64,000 nucleotides of DNA from Lachnospiraceae bacterium (GCA_025758065.1 CP107199.1:2639501-2703500); one strand, 5' to 3'. Counted from the stretch's first letter, positions 1-8,826 are shown. The notes: generated from the letters alone by a model not told the origin. Program-made: numbers and translations.

Positions 1-1076
1 TCCTGTTCCATACTTCCGGTGGTGATAAAGTCATATACGTGATGGGCTACGGTGACAAGAAGAAATGGCAGAAGGCTCTGGGTGGTCAGTATGGCTGCCT
101 GTATATTGATGAGATCAACACAGCTGATATAGACTTTGTACGAGAAGCTGCCATGCGTTGTGATTATCTTATGGCTACGCTTAATCCGGATGATCCGTCA
201 TTACCGGTGTATAAAGAGTACATCAACTGCTCCCGGCCTCTGCCAGAGTGGGAAGAGGAAACACCACAGGAAATCAAAGATGAATTGAAAGAAGAGCCAA
301 AGCACGGCTGGGTGCATTGGTTCTTTTCTTTTGCCCATAATCTGGGTCTGCCTAAGGAAAAGCTGGACAAGATCCTGGCTAATACACCGAAGGGTACAAA
401 GATCTGGAAGAATAAGATCCAGGGGCTGCGCGGAAAAGCAACTGGTCTGGTGTTTCCAAACTTCGACCGAAAAAAGCATGTTGTCACTGCTGCCTGGGTA
501 AGAGCAGAGGTAAAGGTGGGCCGGATCCGTTGGAAGAAGTTTTCCTGCGGACTGGATACAGCTTATTCCAGCAAGTCACCAGATACGATCTCAATGATCT
601 TTCAGGGAATTACAGAAGACAGACGGCTGATCACGCTGGCAGAAAAGGTTTACAACAATGCAGAATTGGAAAATCCCATTGCTCCCAGCGATACGGCTGT
701 AAAGTTTGTGGGATTTTTGGAACGCTGCCGGAAGGAGTGGGGATTTGCAAAAGATGTATACATAGACAATGCTGACCAGGCAACCATGACGGAGCTTAAA
801 AAATACAGGCGTCTGAATGGCTGCATTTATAACTTCTGGGATGCTTACAAGAAACTGGAGATCCTGGACCGTATCAAACTGCAGCTTGGCTGGATCCAGC
901 AGGATTGTTACCTGGTGGTTGATGAGTGCCCAGAACATTTGGCTGAGCTTGAAAAATATAGTTGGGAAGAAGACAAGGATAAGCCGGAAGACAGAAATGA
1001 CCATACGATCAATGCGGGACAGTACAGCTGGATACCGTATCGCAACATGATCGGGTTTGAGGAGGATAAGAAATGA
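1..1076 (+). CDS. Phage terminase large subunit (5' truncated by window)
   Basis: The reading frame is already open at base 3, so the gene begins upstream of the window. The product is the ATP-driven motor and nuclease that packages phage DNA into proheads. Visible are a Walker B-like CLYIDEIN segment near the start and an RNase H-fold nuclease half with GLDTAYS and VYIDNADQ, which supply acidic metal ligands. The Walker A part is missing because of the window edge. The stop overlaps the portal start (ATGA), typical of terminase-portal pairs. Confidence 0.9.
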   Translation, partial: LFHTSGGDKVIYVMGYGDKKKWQKALGGQYGCLYIDEINTADIDFVREAAMRCDYLMATLNPDDPSLPVYKEYINCSRPLPEWEEETPQEIKDELKEEPKHGWVHWFFSFAHNLGLPKEKLDKILANTPKGTKIWKNKIQGLRGKATGLVFPNFDRKKHVVTAAWVRAEVKVGRIRWKKFSCGLDTAYSSKSPDTISMIFQGITEDRRLITLAEKVYNNAELENPIAPSDTAVKFVGFLERCRKEWGFAKDVYIDNADQATMTELKKYRRLNGCIYNFWDAYKKLEILDRIKLQLGWIQQDCYLVVDECPEHLAELEKYSWEEDKDKPEDRNDHTINAGQYSWIPYRNMIGFEEDKK

Positions 1077-2659
1077 GGTGGTTGGAACAAATGAATGAGA
1101 ATATCAAGCGGGGGATACGAAGCTGGTTGAACGTGATTCCAGCCAGTCCATATAACATACAGATCAACGAATTATTAGACTTTGAGACAAGTGCGATCCG
1201 CAACCGGATCTGGTACAGAGGTGACAGTAATGAGCTGGAGCAGCTGTACAGGGAAGTGCATGATTGTGCTGATCAATATAAGTTCTGGGCAAGTAAGTGT
1301 ACGCCTGGTTTGGAAATGCGTAAGGTACATACAGGCCTTCCAGGGCTGATCGTCCGCACACTGGCAGCTATTACCATGGCGGATATGAATGATTTTGATT
1401 TTGACAGTGACCAGCAGGAACAGCTGTGGGAAAGCATAGCACAGGCAAATGATTTCCGTAAGAAAATGGAAAAAGCCTTAAAAGAGATCCTTTGTATCGG
1501 AGATGGTGCATTTAAAGTGACTATTGATACGCAGGCAAGTGAATTCCCTATCCTAGAATGGTATCCGGGAGAACGGATCGAGATCATACGCAGACGTGAC
1601 CGTATACAGGAAGTGATCTTTAAGACGCTGTACAAAAGCGGTGGAAAAACTTATGTATTAAATGAAAGATACGGATATGGTTATATAACCAATGAACTGT
1701 ATCAGGGCAATACGCTTGTGAATAAAGCCCTTCTTAGGGAAACAGAAGCGCTTCAGGATGTTTCATTTGATAAGCAGATGATCCTTGCAGTACCGATCAA
1801 CGTATACGAATCAGCGAAGTATGAAGGCAGAGGTGGATCAGTCTTTGATGGTAAACTGGACAGCTTCGACGCGCTGGATGAGGTATGGTCCCAGTGGATG
1901 GATGCTTTAAGAGCAGGAAGGGCTAAGACATACATCCCTGAATGCCTGGTTCCTAAAAACCCAGAGACCGGCGCACCACTCAAGGCTAATTCTTTTGACT
2001 GCCGCTTTTTTGCTGGTGACAATGACATGTCAGAAAAGGCTGAAAATAAGATACAGACAGATCAGCCAACAATCCCTCATGACAGTTATCTGGCCTCTTA
2101 TGTGACCGCATTGGATCTCTGCCTGCAGGGAATCATCAGCCCAAGTACACTGGGAATTGATGTTAAGAAGCTGGATAATGCAGAAGCACAGCGAGAGAAG
2201 GAAAAGACAACTCTTTACACCAGGAATGCTATCGTGGAAGCCTTGCAGGAGAAGCTTCCGAAACTGGTCAGTGCTGCCATTAATGCCTACAATATTCTCT
2301 TAAAAAATCCAATTGAAGAGGTAAAGGTGGATATTCCGTTCGGTGAGTACGCAAATCCTTCTTTTGAAAGTCAGGTTGAGACAATGGCAAAAGCGCGGCC
2401 TGGCGTCGCACTGATGAGTGTGGAAGCCCAAGTGGAAGAACTGTATGGAGATTCCAGAGATGATCAGTGGAAACAGGAAGAAATAGCACGTCTGAAAGCA
2501 GAACAGGGTATTACAGAGGTAGAAGAACCGGGAGTCAATATGGCTGCCGGGCTTTTTAATGTCAATCTTGGGGGTGAAGGCAATGCAGGTGAAGGTAATG
2601 AACCGGGTTTACCGAATGAGCCAGAAGGAGTATCAGGGGCTGCTGGAAATAGCCAGTGA
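1073..2659 (+). CDS. Phage portal protein
   Basis: A 528-residue protein directly after terminase, overlapping it by four bases. Position, length and the mixed alpha/beta body with an acidic, Gly/Asn-rich C-terminal tail fit the SPP1 gp6-like portal family, the dodecameric ring at the capsid vertex through which DNA is pumped. The call rests on context and general resemblance; no short diagnostic motif was used. The C-terminal tail, after about residue 490, is low in complexity. Confidence 0.82.
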   Translation: MRWLEQMNENIKRGIRSWLNVIPASPYNIQINELLDFETSAIRNRIWYRGDSNELEQLYREVHDCADQYKFWASKCTPGLEMRKVHTGLPGLIVRTLAAITMADMNDFDFDSDQQEQLWESIAQANDFRKKMEKALKEILCIGDGAFKVTIDTQASEFPILEWYPGERIEIIRRRDRIQEVIFKTLYKSGGKTYVLNERYGYGYITNELYQGNTLVNKALLRETEALQDVSFDKQMILAVPINVYESAKYEGRGGSVFDGKLDSFDALDEVWSQWMDALRAGRAKTYIPECLVPKNPETGAPLKANSFDCRFFAGDNDMSEKAENKIQTDQPTIPHDSYLASYVTALDLCLQGIISPSTLGIDVKKLDNAEAQREKEKTTLYTRNAIVEALQEKLPKLVSAAINAYNILLKNPIEEVKVDIPFGEYANPSFESQVETMAKARPGVALMSVEAQVEELYGDSRDDQWKQEEIARLKAEQGITEVEEPGVNMAAGLFNVNLGGEGNAGEGNEPGLPNEPEGVSGAAGNSQ

Positions 2660-2804
2660 GCAGGTACCTTTTGGAATATATGCGATTGAGAAAAAAGGCT
2701 ATGCAGAATTAAGGGTGGACCGTTGTAGCAGCATGACTCAGCTTAAAGATCTTACCCGTAACTTTAAGGCACAAGGCTATAAGGTATATGCGAACAGGAG
2801 ATAG
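2598..2804 (+). CDS. Small phage protein overlapping the portal gene
   Basis: A frame in a second register overlaps the last 62 bases of the portal gene. Starts at 2559, 2583 and 2598 are possible; 2598 is preferred because GGTGAAGG lies just before it and the encoded protein then starts MNRVYRMSQKEYQGLL. It is about 68 residues, charged, with no recognisable catalytic motif and no membrane segment. Small proteins of this kind commonly sit between portal and minor head genes in clostridial prophages. The function is unknown. Confidence 0.6.
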   Translation: MNRVYRMSQKEYQGLLEIASEQVPFGIYAIEKKGYAELRVDRCSSMTQLKDLTRNFKAQGYKVYANRR

Positions 2805-2808
2805 TAGT

Positions 2809-3015
2809 ATGGATATTCCAGGATTTACGTTATTATTGCAGGACTTTTGCGCATACTGTCCGGATTTTGAACCGGAGTTAGAGAAAATCGAGTATAGCTG
2901 CGTTATGAGAGCACCCAACTGCCAGAATAATATCCGTTGCATAAACAGAAAGCGCTGTGCAAGGATTGCAGCTAATATTCAGAAACGGGTGAATACTGAT
3001 GCCAAGGAAGAATGA
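2809..3015 (+). CDS. Small cysteine-rich phage protein
   Basis: A 68-residue frame starting at the ATG behind GGAGATAGTAGT. It contains six cysteines, including CAYC, C-N-C-type spacing near residue 40 and CINRKRC, which suggests a small metal-binding or disulfide fold. It overlaps the minor capsid gene by 17 bases, so the two are likely translationally coupled. An alternative in-frame start at 2788 lacks a better ribosome site. The family is not recognised. Confidence 0.6.
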   Translation: MDIPGFTLLLQDFCAYCPDFEPELEKIEYSCVMRAPNCQNNIRCINRKRCARIAANIQKRVNTDAKEE

Positions 3016-4702
3016 ATATGATCTTGCTGCAGCTTTCCAGAAGATAGAGGATGAGCTGATAGCTTCTATGATCCGGAATATGGATCGGCATCGGGCAGAG
3101 GAAACCAAAGAAGGTTATAACTGGTCTATGTGGCAGACAGAGCAGCTAAAAGCCCTGGAAAAGTACAAAGTCCGTAACCAGAAGAAATACAGCAAGCAGT
3201 TTAAAAGTATTAATGACCAGATTGACAGTCTGATCCGGATGTCACGGTCAAAAGGCGGTATGCAGCAGGAAAGGCGTATACTTCAGGCGATTAAGAAAGG
3301 CTTTAAGGGGGCTAAGAAAACTGGCTCGGGAGCTACGGCAGAGTTTTTTAAGCTGAATGACCGTAAACTGGAAGCGCTGATCAAAGCCACCAGAGACGAT
3401 ATGGAGAAAGTGGAAACAGCGGTGCTTCGCAAGGCTAACGATGATTACCGAAAAGCGATCTTCAATGCCCAGGTATATGCCAATACAGGTGCCGGGACCT
3501 ATGAAAAGGCTGTGGACATGGCTACCAAAGATATGCTGTCCCGTGGTCTTAACTGCGTGGAGTATGCCAACGGTGCCAGACATACGCTTTCAGACTATGC
3601 AGATATGGCGATCCGGACAGCCAGTAAAAGAGCTTACCTGCAGGGAGAGGGCGAAAAACGTCAGGAGTGGGGAGTTACAACAGTTATCATGGCCAAGCGT
3701 GGAAACCCGTGTCCTAAGTGCCTTCCTTTTGTTGGTAAGGTCCTGATCGATGATGTGTGGAGCGGTGGTAGCAAGGACGGCGTGGATCCGGAGACTGGGA
3801 AGAAATATCCGCTGATGAGTTATGCAATCAGCAAAGGGCTTTATCATCCAAGATGCAAGGACAGCCATACTACATATTTCCCTGGTATTTCTACCGCAGA
3901 TGATACCTGGACTAAAGAAGATCTGGAAGAGATTGGACTTCAGAACCAGCAGGAAGCCAGGCAACAGTATGCAGAGCGCCAGGTGGAAAAGTATGGGAGA
4001 CTGGCAGAGTATTCGCTGGATAAGGAGAATCAAAAAGAATACCAGATAAAAGCGGAAGAGTGGAAAGACCAGGCGTACAGACCAGTTACCAGAGGTGAAG
4101 CATCAACAATATTTATTAAACAGCAGCAGAAAATAAACATTAAGCGAGTTGAAAGCTATTCAGAGATTTACATTTCCAATCAGACGAATATAAAACCTCG
4201 TGCGTTGCATACATTGAATCAGAGAACGGAGCAGGCTTTAAAAGAGTGGGAAGTTTCGCTGGAGAGAAGGCCTAAAATTATTATAGTTTCGCCAGATGAA
4301 ATGCCTACAGCGTATGGGAAGTATGACGCCATACAAAATGTAGTTTTCTATATCCCTCAGATTGCAGACAGTAAAGTGATTAAAGATCAAGGAAATGTTG
4401 AATTTCATGAGATGTGGCATATGAAGCAGGCTGAAAATTTTAGAAAACGATACGGTGAAATTACAAGAGAAAACTATGGTAAGTATATAGAGAATGCTTG
4501 TAAAGAAGCAAAGAAGACAATTGACAGAGCAGGTATCACGGAGTACAATGTAAGCGACATAAGTAGTTACGCAGATCAAATGTTCTGGATTGATAGGTAT
4601 GATGAAGTTGAAGCTGAATATATGGTAAAACATCGAAGAGGGAAGAAACATGGTAATTCGCAAGTATCCGGAGGAGATTCAAAAGGCGATGGAAACTTAT
4701 AA
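2999..4702 (+). CDS. Phage minor capsid protein fused to HExxH metallopeptidase-like domain
   Basis: A 567-residue protein. Residues 1 to about 320 look like the phage minor capsid (min_cap2-like) family: a long helical N-terminus, then GNPCPKCLPF and a later HPRC pair, likely a zinc site. Such proteins act in head assembly or DNA ejection. The C-terminal part from about residue 365 is unrelated: it carries HEMWH at residues 470-474 and an acidic EVEAE stretch near 536-540, the arrangement of a zinc gluzincin-type protease. This part of the gene is visibly more A+T rich than its neighbours, suggesting later addition of the domain. The protease activity is inference. Confidence 0.78.
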   Translation: MPRKNEYDLAAAFQKIEDELIASMIRNMDRHRAEETKEGYNWSMWQTEQLKALEKYKVRNQKKYSKQFKSINDQIDSLIRMSRSKGGMQQERRILQAIKKGFKGAKKTGSGATAEFFKLNDRKLEALIKATRDDMEKVETAVLRKANDDYRKAIFNAQVYANTGAGTYEKAVDMATKDMLSRGLNCVEYANGARHTLSDYADMAIRTASKRAYLQGEGEKRQEWGVTTVIMAKRGNPCPKCLPFVGKVLIDDVWSGGSKDGVDPETGKKYPLMSYAISKGLYHPRCKDSHTTYFPGISTADDTWTKEDLEEIGLQNQQEARQQYAERQVEKYGRLAEYSLDKENQKEYQIKAEEWKDQAYRPVTRGEASTIFIKQQQKINIKRVESYSEIYISNQTNIKPRALHTLNQRTEQALKEWEVSLERRPKIIIVSPDEMPTAYGKYDAIQNVVFYIPQIADSKVIKDQGNVEFHEMWHMKQAENFRKRYGEITRENYGKYIENACKEAKKTIDRAGITEYNVSDISSYADQMFWIDRYDEVEAEYMVKHRRGKKHGNSQVSGGDSKGDGNL

Positions 4703-4808
4703 GCCGTATGCAAAATGTATTCATGATGGCGAGCTTGAAGGTGTTCCACAGGAAGCTGTAGAAGCGTTTAAAAAAGTGAAGAATTGGGCTTGGGAACAAG
4801 GTCAGTAA
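4650..4808 (+). CDS. Small ORF overlapping the metallopeptidase tail
   Basis: A 52-residue frame beginning at an ATG with GAGGGAAG five bases upstream, overlapping the end of the minor capsid gene by 53 bases in another register. The protein begins MVIRKYPEEIQKAM and ends WAWEQGQ; it is soluble and predicted mostly helical. It shares the A+T-rich composition of the preceding domain and lies before the terminator at 4808, so the two probably moved together. No family is recognised; a partner or immunity role for the fused domain is speculation. Confidence 0.6.
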   Translation: MVIRKYPEEIQKAMETYKPYAKCIHDGELEGVPQEAVEAFKKVKNWAWEQGQ

Positions 4809-4842
4809 ATACCACCAGTCAGTAGGCCGGTGGTATTTTTGT
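4808..4842 (+). terminator. Rho-independent terminator inside the head module
   Basis: AATACCACC (4808-4816) and GGTGGTATT (4829-4837) form a 9-bp stem with a 12-base loop followed by a T run. It closes the minor capsid transcript, which is unusual in the middle of a late operon and implies partial read-through or a new promoter downstream. Confidence 0.8.
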
Positions 4843-4860
4843 ACCCATTTTTAAGAATAA

Positions 4861-4874
4861 TTGCGACGTCGCAA
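4861..4874. promoter_or_regulatory. 14-bp perfect palindrome, copy 1
   Basis: TTGCGACGTCGCAA, a perfect palindrome, lies just after the terminator and before the small gene at 4893. An identical copy is at 18381-18394. Both are in non-coding gaps of the prophage, which points to a protein-binding site such as a phage repressor operator. The binding protein is unknown. Confidence 0.55.
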
Positions 4875-4892
4875 ATGAAAGAAGGTGATCTT

Positions 4893-5036
4893 ATGGGACT
4901 TTTATCATGGATCAGGCAGAGGTTTTTCAAAAAGAAAGAGTGCTGCCACCACTACCGAAAACATTGGAGCCGGGCTTCCGGTCCGTATGGCGGTTATGTA
5001 AGACGTTGTACCAAATGTAATAAGATTGAGCAGTAA
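4893..5036 (+). CDS. Small basic protein with Cys/His cluster
   Basis: A 47-residue frame starting at the ATG behind GAAGGTGATCTT; a longer frame from 4830 would run through the palindrome and lacks a ribosome site. The protein has an amphipathic basic N-terminus, then CCHH and a final CTKC, so a zinc-binding fold is plausible. It stands alone between the internal terminator and the scaffold gene. The function is unknown; similar small zinc proteins occur in clostridial prophages. Confidence 0.55.
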   Translation: MGLLSWIRQRFFKKKECCHHYRKHWSRASGPYGGYVRRCTKCNKIEQ

Positions 5037-5172
5037 GCACGCAGGTAAGTCCTGGGTGTTATTTTTATGCCCAAACGCGAGCATGGCATTAAACTCTGCG
5101 CGGCCGGTGACACCGATGAGAATGGATCAGTAACAGGAGTGACACTCCCAAAATGGAAAGGAGACTATTAAC

Positions 5173-5817
5173 ATGGCAGAAACAAATCAGAACCAGGGAC
5201 AGCAGACACAACAGGCGGCAGGTACAGCCCAAGCGCAGACACCGACAGCACAGCAGAATCAGAGCAATCAGCAGGGAGCAGCTCCGGCGATTGACTATGG
5301 AAAGATTCAGCAGATGCTTGACGGCACTTTGGCAGCTAAGGAAGATACCGCCTTGAAAGCTTATTTTAAGCAGCAGGGACTTTCCCAACAGGAAGTAGAG
5401 CAGGCGATCGCAGCTTTTAAGCAGCAGAAAGCCGCCAATACTCCAGATGTGGGAGCTATGCAGATCCAGCTGACACAGGCACAGGAGGCAGCCAAACAGG
5501 CACAGATCCAGAACGCTGCTATACTTGCTGCAGTAAGCCTGGGTATTGATGCCAAGACAATTCCATACATCCTCAAAATGGCAGATCTCAGTCAGACAGT
5601 AGGACAGGACGGAAAGGTCAATGAAGAGAATTTAAAAGCAGCCCTGAATAAAGTCCTGGAAGACGTTCCGGGATTGAAGCCACAGGCCGCGGGTACTACT
5701 GGTTTTGTACAGGTAGGAGCTGCAAGCGGGAATGCCGGTGCGGGTCAGGCACAGCAGGCAACACAGACCCAGCAGACAGGTGTCCCGGCTAAACGCTGGA
5801 ACCGTTGGAACAACTAA
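5173..5817 (+). CDS. Phage scaffolding protein
   Basis: A 214-residue protein placed directly before the major capsid gene, the usual position of the capsid scaffold. The N-terminal 40 residues and the C-terminal 40 are Gln/Ala-rich and disordered; the middle is strongly helical with AKQAQIQNAA-type repeats, as expected for a coiled-coil scaffold. It ends in a basic RWNRWNN tail, which could bind the coat protein. The ribosome site is GGAAAGGAG. The preceding 136 bases contain small hairpins (GGAGTGACACTCC, CGGTGACACCG) but no gene. Confidence 0.8.
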   Translation: MAETNQNQGQQTQQAAGTAQAQTPTAQQNQSNQQGAAPAIDYGKIQQMLDGTLAAKEDTALKAYFKQQGLSQQEVEQAIAAFKQQKAANTPDVGAMQIQLTQAQEAAKQAQIQNAAILAAVSLGIDAKTIPYILKMADLSQTVGQDGKVNEENLKAALNKVLEDVPGLKPQAAGTTGFVQVGAASGNAGAGQAQQATQTQQTGVPAKRWNRWNN

Positions 5818-5848
5818 CAAATGATTTAAGAAAGGACAAGGTGATCAT

Positions 5849-6832
5849 ATGCCAAATTTAAACTATGCACAGGTATGGGAGCCTGAATTATTAGAGATCC
5901 TCATGCAGGGGACTTTAACTTCTCCCTTTGTAACAAGTAATGTAAAGTGGTTAGATGCCAAGACATTCCACTTTACCCAGATGTCCACTTCCGGATATAA
6001 AAATCACAACAGAAATGGCGGCTGGAATAAGGGCGATTATACCCAGAAGGATGTACCGTTTACCCTTACCCATGACCGTGACATTTCTTTCCTGGTGGAT
6101 AAGGCAGATGTGGATGAGACCAATGCGACTGCATCCATCCAGAACATTTCCCGCACCTTTGAGCAGACCCAGGTCGTTCCGGAAACAGATGCGCTGTTCT
6201 TTGCAAAGGTAGCGCAGGCAGCACAGAAGGCAGAGGGATACCATAGTGCTACAGCAGCTGCTACCTATACCAAGGCAAAAGTATTCGGAATGCTGAAGGA
6301 TATCCTGGCGAAGGGGAAGCTGAGAAGATACAAAGCAAATGGTACGTTGATGATGTATGTATCCAGTGCCATTATGGATGCCCTGGAGCAGTCTACCGAA
6401 TTTACACGTAAGATCGAGATGACCCAGGTCGCAGAGGGCGGCATGGGAATTGAGACCCGTGTAACCGATATTGACGGTGTGCCGATCATGGAAGTGGTGG
6501 ATGATGAGCGCTTCTATGACGCCTTTGACTGGGAGCCGGAAAACGGCGGTTTTGCACCACTGAAAAAGGTGACAGAGGATACCGAAAACCATGTAGCTGC
6601 TGTAACAGGAGCGCACAGGATCAATGTTTTGGTAGCGTGCGGTCAGACCTGCAAGATCGTTCCGAAGATCTCCAGCATCTACTACTTTGAACCAGGAGCA
6701 CATACAGAGGGTGACGGATACCTGTATCAGAACCGTTCGCTGTCTGATGTGTTTGTATTCCCGAATGGACGTGATGGTAAGGTAGACAGCATCTACGTAG
6801 ATGTGGATACTACAGAGTATACCGGAGCCTGA
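5849..6832 (+). CDS. Phage major capsid protein
   Basis: A 327-residue protein immediately after the scaffold gene, with ribosome site AAAGGACAAGGTG. Length and position fit the HK97-fold coat protein that builds the capsid shell. Segments such as FVTSNVKWLDAKTFHF near the start and IMEVVDDERFYDAF after residue 210 resemble coat proteins of clostridial siphoviruses. It has no long N-terminal delta domain, consistent with use of a separate scaffold protein. Confidence 0.87.
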   Translation: MPNLNYAQVWEPELLEILMQGTLTSPFVTSNVKWLDAKTFHFTQMSTSGYKNHNRNGGWNKGDYTQKDVPFTLTHDRDISFLVDKADVDETNATASIQNISRTFEQTQVVPETDALFFAKVAQAAQKAEGYHSATAAATYTKAKVFGMLKDILAKGKLRRYKANGTLMMYVSSAIMDALEQSTEFTRKIEMTQVAEGGMGIETRVTDIDGVPIMEVVDDERFYDAFDWEPENGGFAPLKKVTEDTENHVAAVTGAHRINVLVACGQTCKIVPKISSIYYFEPGAHTEGDGYLYQNRSLSDVFVFPNGRDGKVDSIYVDVDTTEYTGA

Positions 6833-6846
6833 TCGGAGGTGGTCTT

Positions 6847-7233
6847 ATGGCTTATGAGCCGTATGTAACACCGGAATATTACCAGACCGAATATGAAGGC
6901 AGTGCTGTGCCAACGGATGAGCTTAAAAAGGCTCTCCGCCAGGCCAGCCGCCATATTGATTCCCTGACTTACAACCGTATCGTAGGTCAGGGATTTTCTA
7001 ACCTGACACCATTTCAGCAGGACCTGATCCGGGAAGTGGTCTGCCAGCAGGCTGACTTTGAGACAGAAAATGCAGATGAGATCAACACGGTTTTGCAGAG
7101 CTACAGCATCAACGGTGTGTCCATGCAGTTTGGTAATTCCTGGAACGTGTTTACAGATAAAGGTGTTGCCATGAAGCGCGATGTATACGCTATGCTGTGC
7201 CAGACGGGCCTTTGCTGCCGTTTAGCGAGGTGA
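6847..7233 (+). CDS. Head-tail connector protein (gp6-like)
   Basis: A 128-residue protein 14 bases after the major capsid gene. The pattern, with a YVTPEYYQTEY start, a helix with RQASRHIDSLTYNRI and a second helix with LIREVVCQQADF, is that of small helical head-completion adaptors that bind below the portal (HK97 gp6/SPP1 gp15 class). The call depends on gene order and this pattern. Confidence 0.72.
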   Translation: MAYEPYVTPEYYQTEYEGSAVPTDELKKALRQASRHIDSLTYNRIVGQGFSNLTPFQQDLIREVVCQQADFETENADEINTVLQSYSINGVSMQFGNSWNVFTDKGVAMKRDVYAMLCQTGLCCRLAR

Positions 7234-7237
7234 GACT

Positions 7238-7576
7238 ATGAAATATCCATGTTTAGTGCCAAAGCGGCTCTGTAAGACGCCTGTGCATGTTCATCTGGAA
7301 TCGGAAGAACTGGATAATAAGGGAAGGCCGAAGTACAGCCTGGATGCGGATCTGATGTGTAATTTCCAGGATAAAGCCAAGACCATTCTGACAGCGGAAA
7401 AGAAGCTGGTGCAGATCACTGGTACTGCTCTTTTTACAGGAGACATCGCGCCGGATATGCCGTCTTTAAGTGGCGGAACAGTAACGGTATTTGGTGAAGA
7501 ACGCCGGATCGAGCAGGGATGCAAGAACAGGAATCCGGACGGTACGGTAAATTACTGCAGTCTGGAGGTGATCTGA
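7238..7576 (+). CDS. Head-tail joining / head closure protein
   Basis: A 112-residue, mainly beta protein five bases behind the connector gene. Gene order (connector, closure, minor capsid, tail terminator) and the LFTGDIAPDMP and VFGEERRIEQG segments fit the small stopper proteins that close the head after packaging. Its stop overlaps the next start (TGATG), so translation is probably coupled. The assignment is by position. Confidence 0.62.
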   Translation: MKYPCLVPKRLCKTPVHVHLESEELDNKGRPKYSLDADLMCNFQDKAKTILTAEKKLVQITGTALFTGDIAPDMPSLSGGTVTVFGEERRIEQGCKNRNPDGTVNYCSLEVI

Positions 7577-7956
7577 TGCAGGTAAAGTCAACTATAAAGC
7601 TGAACATGCCCCGTATCAGCCAACTGACCCGTGCAGCAGTAGTTGCTTTGGAGCAGACGGCGGAAGCGCTGCATACGGAAGTGGTACAGGCACAGGTCAT
7701 GCCGTTTGATACTGGCAACCTGCAGAATGAAAGCACCTTCGTGGACACCAGTGAAGCTTCTAGCGGAAAAGTAAGCCTGGTATCCAGCACGCCATATGCA
7801 AGGCGGCTGTATTACCATCCGGAATATCAGTTCCAGAAGTATGAAAATCCTTTTGCAGGCGGTAAATGGTTTGAGCCATGGCTTCCGGGAGGTGTCAGCT
7901 CCGGTTTTTGCAAGGAAGCTTTTAAGAAGTTTTATAAAAAGGCGGGTGGCGTATGA
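7576..7956 (+). CDS. Phage minor capsid / tail completion protein
   Basis: A 126-residue protein starting at the ATG in TGATG, behind GGAGGTGATC; the longer frame from 7519 is only read-through of the upstream register. The pattern PFDTGNLQNES and YARRLYYHPEY is characteristic of the 'minor capsid protein' family in Firmicute phages, which sits at the head-tail interface. It overlaps the following gene by four bases. Confidence 0.72.
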   Translation: MQVKSTIKLNMPRISQLTRAAVVALEQTAEALHTEVVQAQVMPFDTGNLQNESTFVDTSEASSGKVSLVSSTPYARRLYYHPEYQFQKYENPFAGGKWFEPWLPGGVSSGFCKEAFKKFYKKAGGV

Positions 7957-8360
7957 TGCTGCGGTTAACGGACATACAGGATTGGATCATTTCTCTTGGA
8001 ATTGCAGAAGAGAGCCATGTTTATATCGGCAAGCTGGATAATAAACAGCAGAAATCCATAGGTATTTATAACCGAAGTGGATCCGGACCACCCAATATTG
8101 CTTTAGGTGGCCTGGAATACACTACCTATGATACAAAGCAGCTCTCTCTTCTGGTCCATTGGAACAGGGACAAACCGGAAAGTGAAGAAGCTGCTTATCA
8201 ACTATTTGAGAAACTTAGAAGCATATCCAGTCTGGACATAGGAGATACCCACATTAATTATCTTCGTTTAATGGTTCCTGAACCCCAGGACGTAGGAACG
8301 GATGATAATGGGGTATATGAATATGTGATCTGGCTGGATCTTATCTATCAAAGAAAGTGA
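7953..8360 (+). CDS. Tail terminator / minor capsid protein
   Basis: A 135-residue protein overlapping the previous gene by ATGA. It sits just before the tail tube gene, the classical place of the tail terminator that caps the tail tube. The alpha/beta pattern with WNRDKPESEEAAYQLFEKL is like that of phage minor capsid/tail terminator families. The function is inferred from order. Confidence 0.68.
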   Translation: MMLRLTDIQDWIISLGIAEESHVYIGKLDNKQQKSIGIYNRSGSGPPNIALGGLEYTTYDTKQLSLLVHWNRDKPESEEAAYQLFEKLRSISSLDIGDTHINYLRLMVPEPQDVGTDDNGVYEYVIWLDLIYQRK

Positions 8361-8370
8361 GGAATGTGTA

Positions 8371-8826
8371 ATGAGTGAAGTAGGAGGAAAAGTATATCCT
8401 GTACACAATAACGTGTTTAAATTTGGTACAAAGGGTATGGACAGCGTGGACGGCGATATGGTAATGCCTGCGGATCTGGAGAACTTTGCGCCAACCATTG
8501 ACGGTACCACAGAAGAATGGTATGCCATGGACGCAGAAGGCTGGGCCAAATCTGCTATGACTGGCAAAAAACTCAGCTTTGCTTTTAAGGGAAAGCGTTC
8601 CGTAGGTGATGCCGGAAATGATTATATCGCAGGCCTTGCATGGAAATTTGGCCAGGATGTAATGACCAAGTTTGAGTGGACCATGACATCCGGGGCTAAG
8701 CTGGCTTGTGATGTAGTAGTAAATGTGACTACCCCAGGAGGCGGTGATACAACGAATATCGATGCCCTGGAGTTTGAGGTTACTTGTTATGGAAAACCAA
8801 CCTATACACCGGTAGTGGCAGCGTAA
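8371..8826 (+). CDS. Major tail (tube) protein
   Basis: A 151-residue, beta-rich protein before the tail chaperone genes, which is where the tail tube gene lies in siphoviruses. Segments such as NVFKFGTKGMDSV and TMTSGAKLACDVVVNVTTPGG suit a tube subunit. Only one copy is present. Its length is at the short end for the family. Confidence 0.75.
   Translation: MSEVGGKVYPVHNNVFKFGTKGMDSVDGDMVMPADLENFAPTIDGTTEEWYAMDAEGWAKSAMTGKKLSFAFKGKRSVGDAGNDYIAGLAWKFGQDVMTKFEWTMTSGAKLACDVVVNVTTPGGGDTTNIDALEFEVTCYGKPTYTPVVAA

Noticed and set aside
1753..2028. Minus-strand frame inside the portal gene
   Set aside because: It is a shadow of the portal reading frame, with no ribosome site and low-complexity Ser/Pro content.
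5049..5075. GGGTGTTATTTTTATGCCC as a terminator before the scaffold gene
   Set aside because: The T run is in the loop and the stem is 4-5 bp.
5951..6703. 250-codon minus-strand frame opposite the major capsid gene
   Set aside because: It is long but entirely antisense to a confidently called structural gene, has no ribosome site and has a composition typical of reversed coding sequence.
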